Assembly (NCBI RefSeq): GCF_029968095.1
Contig: NZ_JASCIR010000005.1
Coordinates: 237,685 to 301,684, forward strand
Source: Streptomyces solicavernae
Lineage (GTDB): Bacteria; Actinomycetota; Actinomycetes; Streptomycetales; Streptomycetaceae
Length of the DNA stretch: 64,000 nucleotides
Reading direction: 5' to 3'
Part shown: in pieces, positions 60,310 through 64,000 of the stretch
How the letters are laid out: each line of letters starts with the position of its first letter
How positions within the stretch are numbered: position 1 is the first letter of the stretch
Translations under genes and position numbers: made by a program
The notes under the pieces: generated by a model
Database searches by the model: none
Told to the model about the DNA's origin: nothing
What the model saw: only the letters and a program-made list of their open reading frames with translations

Positions 60310-62979
60310 ATGGGCATGGGAGATCTCGGCGTCGACACACGAACTAGGAGCTCTGTGATCACCGCGCGGGCGGCAGCCGCCTTCGACCCCGTCGGACGCT
60401 CCGTGGCGTCCGCCCGTACGTTCGTCCGCGACACCCTGCAGGGCTGGGGCCACGCCGAGATCGTCGACGACGCGGTCGTCCTCACCAGCGAGCTCGTCAC
60501 CAACGCCGTCGTGCACGCCGGCACCACCGCCGACGTCCTGTGCCTGCGCTCCGAGGACGCCGTCCGCATCGAGGTCGCCGACCGCTACCCGGAACGCGAG
60601 ATCCCGCTCCAGCAGTCCGCGCACACCATCGGCAGCCCCGACCGCGAGGGCGGCCGCGGCCTGCAGCTCTGCGCCGCGCTCGCCGCCCGCTGGGGCGTGG
60701 AGTACACCTCCACCCACAAGCAGGTCTGGTTCCAACTCGACCTCCCGGAACGCCCGGTGGGCACCCGCACGGCAGGCCCCGAGATCGCCGACGACCTCCT
60801 GCCGCTGGCCGACACCCGGGTCCGCGTGGCCGTCGTCCAGATCGACCGCACCGGCAACGTCTCCGCCTGGAACGAGGACGCCGAGACACTGTTCGGTTAC
60901 GCGGCGGAAAAGGTCAACGGCAAGCCGCTGACCGACCTGGCCGCCTGGCCGCACACCCCCGGCACCGGCACCGGCATCGCCGAGGCCCTCCAACTCTCGC
61001 GCTGGGAGGGCAGTTACGGCATCCGCGGCGCCGACGGCCGCGTCGTCCCGGTCTACGCATCCCACCTCCGGGTACGCGACACCGACGGCGAGCCGTCCAC
61101 GGTCTGCCTCCTCGTCCGCGATCACGAACGCGCCGTGCTCCAGACCCCGTTGCGCGGTCCGGCGCCCGACGCCGCCTCCGTCTCCGACGGCAAGCCCGGC
61201 GCCGATCCCTTCGACGCCTTCATCGGCTCCCCCGCACCCGACGACCTCGACGGCCTCCTCCAGCGCACGGTGGAGCGCGCCCGCGACATGCTCGACGGCG
61301 ACGCCGCTTTCCTGCTCCTCGCCACCGACGACGAGACGGAGCTGGAGGTCCGCGCCTCCACCGGCCTCCCCTCCGCCCGCCAGCGCTTCGCCCGCGTCCC
61401 CGTCGAAGCCGGAACGGGACGGTACGGATCCGCCCGGATGCCCTCCGTGCACGAGGACCTCACCGTCGTCCCCGGCGCCGCCCCGCTCCTCAACGGCACC
61501 GGGATGCGCTCCGTCGTCACGGTCCCGCTGAAGGTCGAGGGCCGCCTCACCGGTTCCCTCGGCGTCGCCGCGGAGTCGCCCGGCCGGTACTCCAACGAGG
61601 AGGCGCTGCGCCTCCAGTTCGCCGCCGACCGGATCGCCCTCGCCGTCGAGTCGGCCCGCCTCGGCGAGCTGGAGAGGCTGCGCAGGGGCTCGCTCTCCTT
61701 CCTCGTGGAGGCCTCGGACCTCCTGGCCGGCACGCTGGACCGCAACCAGACGCTGGCGCTCATGGCCCAGATGACGGTCCCCACCCTCGCCACCTGGTGC
61801 GCGGTCTACACGATCGCCGACCAGTCGTCGGAGCCGTACCTCTCGTACGTCCTGCACGAGGACGAGGAGCGCATCGACGGCCTCAAGGCCCTGCTCTCCC
61901 GCATCGCCCCGCCCGACCCCGTCCCGACGCCGGGCGCCCGCGTGTGGCGCGCCCCCGCCGGGGCCGCGCACCAGGCCGCCCTGCGCTCCTCCATGCGCTC
62001 CCTCGGCCTCGGCGAGACACCCCAGCTCGGCACCGGTATCGGCACGACCCTCGCCACGGCGGCCGCGGTCGGCGGCGAGACCGTCGTCCTCCCCCTGGTC
62101 GCCCGCAACCGCGTCATCGGCATGCTGACGCTCGGCAAGCCCACCGAGGAGCACTTCCGCCAGGAGATCCTGGAACTCGCCGAGGACCTCTCCCGCAGGG
62201 CCGCTCTCGCCCTCGACAACGCCCGCCTGTACTCGGAGCGCATGGCCATCAGCCAGTCCCTCCAGCGCAGCCTGCTGCCCCCGGAGCTCCCGGAGGTCCC
62301 CGGCGTCGAGGTCGAGGTCATCTACCGCGCGGCCGGCGAGGGCAATGAGGTCGGCGGCGACTTCTACGACCTGTTCACCATCCGCGACGGCGCGTACGGC
62401 TTCGCCATCGGCGACGTCTGCGGTACGGGCCCGGAGGCCGCCGCCGTCACGGGCCTCGCCCGGCACGCGCTCCGTCTCCTGGCCCGCGAGGGCTTCGGCG
62501 GCCCTGCGGTCCTGGAGCGCCTCAACGCCGCGATCCTCGACGAGGGCGCCCGCAGCCGCTTCCTCACGCTCCTGTACGGCGAGTTGTGGCCGCAGGAGGA
62601 CGGCTCCGCGATCCTCAAGATCGTCTGCGCCGGCCATCCGCTTCCGCTCCGCCTCCGCCAGGACGGCACGGTCGAGCCGTACGCGGAACCGCAGCCGCTC
62701 CTCGGCGTGATGGACGACCTGGAGCTGTACGAGCAGACGACGAGGCTCGACCCGGGCGATGTCCTGCTGTGCGTCACGGACGGCGTCACGGAGCGCCGCG
62801 AGGGCACCCGCATGCTGGGCGACGACGGCCTGGCCGACGTCCTCACGACGTGTACGGGTCTGACTGCGGGCGCTGTCGCGTCCCGCATCATGCGCGCGGT
62901 GGAGCGGTTCGCCTCGGACGCCCCTTCGGACGACATGGCGATCCTCGCGATGCGCGTCCCGGAGCCCCACCAGGACTGA
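60310..62979 (+). CDS. osaC: Multidomain anti-sigma/phosphatase regulator OsaC
   Basis: An 889-residue soluble regulator. It has an RsbW-like ATPase/kinase domain (DDAVVLTSELVTNAVVHAG, GRGLQLCAALAARWG; about residues 20-140), a PAS domain (NVSAWNEDAETLFGYAAEKVNG), two GAF-type domains, and a C-terminal PP2C/SpoIIE phosphatase (EGNEVGGDFYDLF, FAIGDVCGTGPEAAAVT, DGVTERREG, SDDMAILAMRV). In S. coelicolor OsaC binds SigB and returns it to rest after osmotic stress. The ATG at 60310 follows ggagggg. It diverges from osaA across 278 bp, where no clear promoter or operator could be read. Confidence 0.93.
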   Translation: MGMGDLGVDTRTRSSVITARAAAAFDPVGRSVASARTFVRDTLQGWGHAEIVDDAVVLTSELVTNAVVHAGTTADVLCLRSEDAVRIEVADRYPEREIPLQQSAHTIGSPDREGGRGLQLCAALAARWGVEYTSTHKQVWFQLDLPERPVGTRTAGPEIADDLLPLADTRVRVAVVQIDRTGNVSAWNEDAETLFGYAAEKVNGKPLTDLAAWPHTPGTGTGIAEALQLSRWEGSYGIRGADGRVVPVYASHLRVRDTDGEPSTVCLLVRDHERAVLQTPLRGPAPDAASVSDGKPGADPFDAFIGSPAPDDLDGLLQRTVERARDMLDGDAAFLLLATDDETELEVRASTGLPSARQRFARVPVEAGTGRYGSARMPSVHEDLTVVPGAAPLLNGTGMRSVVTVPLKVEGRLTGSLGVAAESPGRYSNEEALRLQFAADRIALAVESARLGELERLRRGSLSFLVEASDLLAGTLDRNQTLALMAQMTVPTLATWCAVYTIADQSSEPYLSYVLHEDEERIDGLKALLSRIAPPDPVPTPGARVWRAPAGAAHQAALRSSMRSLGLGETPQLGTGIGTTLATAAAVGGETVVLPLVARNRVIGMLTLGKPTEEHFRQEILELAEDLSRRAALALDNARLYSERMAISQSLQRSLLPPELPEVPGVEVEVIYRAAGEGNEVGGDFYDLFTIRDGAYGFAIGDVCGTGPEAAAVTGLARHALRLLAREGFGGPAVLERLNAAILDEGARSRFLTLLYGELWPQEDGSAILKIVCAGHPLPLRLRQDGTVEPYAEPQPLLGVMDDLELYEQTTRLDPGDVLLCVTDGVTERREGTRMLGDDGLADVLTTCTGLTAGAVASRIMRAVERFASDAPSDDMAILAMRVPEPHQD

Positions 62980-63016
62980 ACGGAGCGCCGGGCCCGCGCC
63001 CCGACACCGACATACG

Positions 63017-63053
63017 AAGGAGGCCCCGCCCAATTCCCGGGCGGGGCCTCCTT
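63017..63053. terminator. Strong hairpin terminator after osaC
   Basis: A perfect 15-bp stem (63017-63031 with 63039-63053) and a 7-nt loop, 38 bp after the osaC stop, followed by gttgttcc. It also sits directly downstream of the convergent tRNA gene and can serve both. Confidence 0.88.
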
Positions 63054-63062
63054 GTTGTTCCG

Positions 63063-63135
63063 AGCCCCCAAGCGGAATCGAACCGCTGACCTTCTCCTTA
63101 CCATGGAGACGCTCTACCGACTGAGCTATAGGGGC
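63063..63135 (-). tRNA. tRNA-Thr (anticodon GGT)
   Basis: A 73-nt cloverleaf on the minus strand: acceptor GCCCCTA with TGGGGGC, D-arm AGCTCAGTCGGTAGAGC, anticodon stem TCTCC/GGAGA around loop ATGGTAA (anticodon GGT at 34-36), and a T-arm with GGTTCGATTCC. The 3' CCA is not encoded. It reads ACC and ACU codons. Confidence 0.95.
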
Positions 63136-63173
63136 CTGTTGTCCTCGCGGTCTCCCGCGTGGCAACGGAATAG

Positions 63174-63179
63174 ATCATA
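63174..63179 (-). promoter_or_regulatory. Candidate -10 element of the tRNA-Thr gene
   Basis: TATGAT on the minus strand, 38 bp before the tRNA 5' end, in an AT-richer stretch. No convincing -35 element was found 17 bp upstream. Confidence 0.4.
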
Positions 63180-63220
63180 CCCCGTTTCGAAGGGTGCCTC
63201 TGACCATGTGGCTCGCACGC

Positions 63221-63898
63221 TCAGAACGCGGGCTGCAGCAGTCCTCCGAGGGCATTGCACGCGGACACGAGCCGCTGAAGTTCCCGCCGCGTCATGCTTC
63301 CCTGAATGGGCAGCGCGAGCGTCTCGTCGGCGGCCCGCTCGGTCTCGGGCAGTACGACGTTCCGCCGGAACTCGGGCAGCCGGTGCACGGGCGTCTTCAC
63401 CGGAACCCGGCAGTCAACTCCCTTGCCCCTTATGGCTCGTGCGAAGGCGTCCCGGTCGGGCCGCCCGTTCCCGGGCACGCGCACCACGTATTCCTGGTAG
63501 GTGTGCCCGCGCGCCGGCTCGGGAGTCCGCACGCCGGTGAGCCTGCCGTCGAGGTATTTGGCGTGCGCCTGCCGCCGTGCCACTTCGCCGTACGGTGCGC
63601 TGCTCTCTCCGTGTTCGAGTACGAGCAGTCCGCGCCGACGGCCGAGTTCGCCCAACTGCGCCAGCTCGGCGGGCCGTCCGAAGCGGTGGACGACGATCAC
63701 TGCGGCGGTCCGTGCCGTGGCGACGGCGTCGACTGCCGTGGCGTCGAGGCAGTACGTCGCCGGGTCGATGTCCGCGAACACGGGCAGCGCTCCGGCGAGG
63801 ACGACCTCGTCGGCCAGGTCGGCGTTCCCGTAGGCCGGCACGATGACCTCGTCGCCGAGTCCGATGCCGGCGGCCTTGAGCATTCCAACTGTCCCCAT
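63221..63898 (-). CDS. Short DegT/DnrJ/EryC1-like protein without the PLP lysine motif
   Basis: A 225-residue protein resembling the DegT/DnrJ sugar aminotransferase fold: GIGLGDEVIVPAYGNADLADEV, GALPVFADIDPATYCLDATAVDA and AVIVVHRFGRPAEL match the large domain, and PVKTPVHRLPEF matches the C-terminal part. Normal members have 360-400 residues. The segment that should hold the SFHxxK Schiff-base Lys and the Gly-rich turn is replaced by LEHGESSAPYGE and a short linker. It is unlikely to be an active PLP transaminase. The ATG at 63898 or 63883 may be the start. It is a stand-alone gene between tRNA-Thr and a terminator. Confidence 0.7.
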   Translation of the reverse strand: MGTVGMLKAAGIGLGDEVIVPAYGNADLADEVVLAGALPVFADIDPATYCLDATAVDAVATARTAAVIVVHRFGRPAELAQLGELGRRRGLLVLEHGESSAPYGEVARRQAHAKYLDGRLTGVRTPEPARGHTYQEYVVRVPGNGRPDRDAFARAIRGKGVDCRVPVKTPVHRLPEFRRNVVLPETERAADETLALPIQGSMTRRELQRLVSACNALGGLLQPAF

Positions 63899-63948
63899 AC
63901 CTCGGGATGTTGGTGGCGCAACGTGAACGGCAGGTGACGCAAAACAAA

Positions 63949-63990
63949 AAGACGCTGGTCCCCGAACCGAAGTTCGGGGACCAGCGTCTT
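63949..63990 (-). terminator. Rho-independent terminator of a gene to the right of the window
   Basis: A perfect 19-bp stem (63949-63967 with 63972-63990) with a 4-nt loop. On the minus strand it is followed by tttttgtttt, a classical intrinsic terminator for a leftward gene beyond 64000. Confidence 0.9.
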
Positions 63991-64000
63991 CATCAAATTT

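Noticed and set aside
60103..63165. A 1020-codon minus-strand frame opposite osaC
   Set aside because: It runs through a tRNA and a terminator and is antisense to a gene with intact kinase, PAS, GAF and phosphatase motifs.

Overview
The window is very GC-rich, has strong third-position G/C bias, uses many GTG starts and carries the gene order miaB / gluRK-gluABCD / recX-recA / lhr / clgR-cinA-pgsA-rimO / ftsK / osaBAC. This is core chromosome of a Streptomyces, or a close relative, resembling the recA-ftsK neighbourhood of S. coelicolor. All calls come from reading the sequence; no database search was run.

Layout. 1-3.5 kb: the end of an extradiol-dioxygenase-like gene, a 24-bp tandem repeat, miaB, and an orphan TAXI-type binding protein. 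3.5-14.7 kb: an accessory island for N-glycan use. A LacI regulator diverges from a seven-gene run: sugar-binding lipoprotein, two permeases, GH5, secreted GH85 endo-beta-N-acetylglucosaminidase and GH38 alpha-mannosidase. Two identical operator sequences sit inside the two divergent promoters. 14.7-20.7 kb: the GluK/GluR two-component system and the gluABCD glutamate importer. 20.9-24.3 kb: a flavin monooxygenase, then a Cys-containing leader peptide ahead of cysteine dioxygenase and a rhodanese. 24.4-26.5 kb: recX and recA with a textbook PafBC-type DNA-damage promoter. 26.7-38.1 kb: a frameshifted YkvA-like gene, LysE and AhpD-like genes, a NarL-type two-component pair, an unusual cydAB, an AI-2E-family permease, DUF3046, a toroid-fold hypothetical protein, and an araC-azlC-azlD operon. 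38.2-45.3 kb: the giant helicase lhr, an Nei-type glycosylase and an SDR. 45.4-54.2 kb (minus strand): a truncated Dps, clgR, cinA, pgsA, rimO, a RodZ-like protein and ftsK. 53.5-63 kb: osaB and osaA diverging from osaC (osmotic adaptation). A tRNA-Thr(GGT) and a degenerate DegT-like gene end the window.

How the genes work together. The island reads as a complete route: extracellular ENGase releases N-glycans, the ABC transporter (which has no ATPase of its own) imports them, and cytoplasmic GH38 and GH5 remove alpha- and beta-mannose. Sequences matching the recA damage-promoter core also precede lhr and the AI-2E permease, both placed so that transcription would begin at the start codon. In-frame or intergenic short tandem repeats recur throughout, often at the 5' or 3' ends of genes, and look like a habit of this particular genome.
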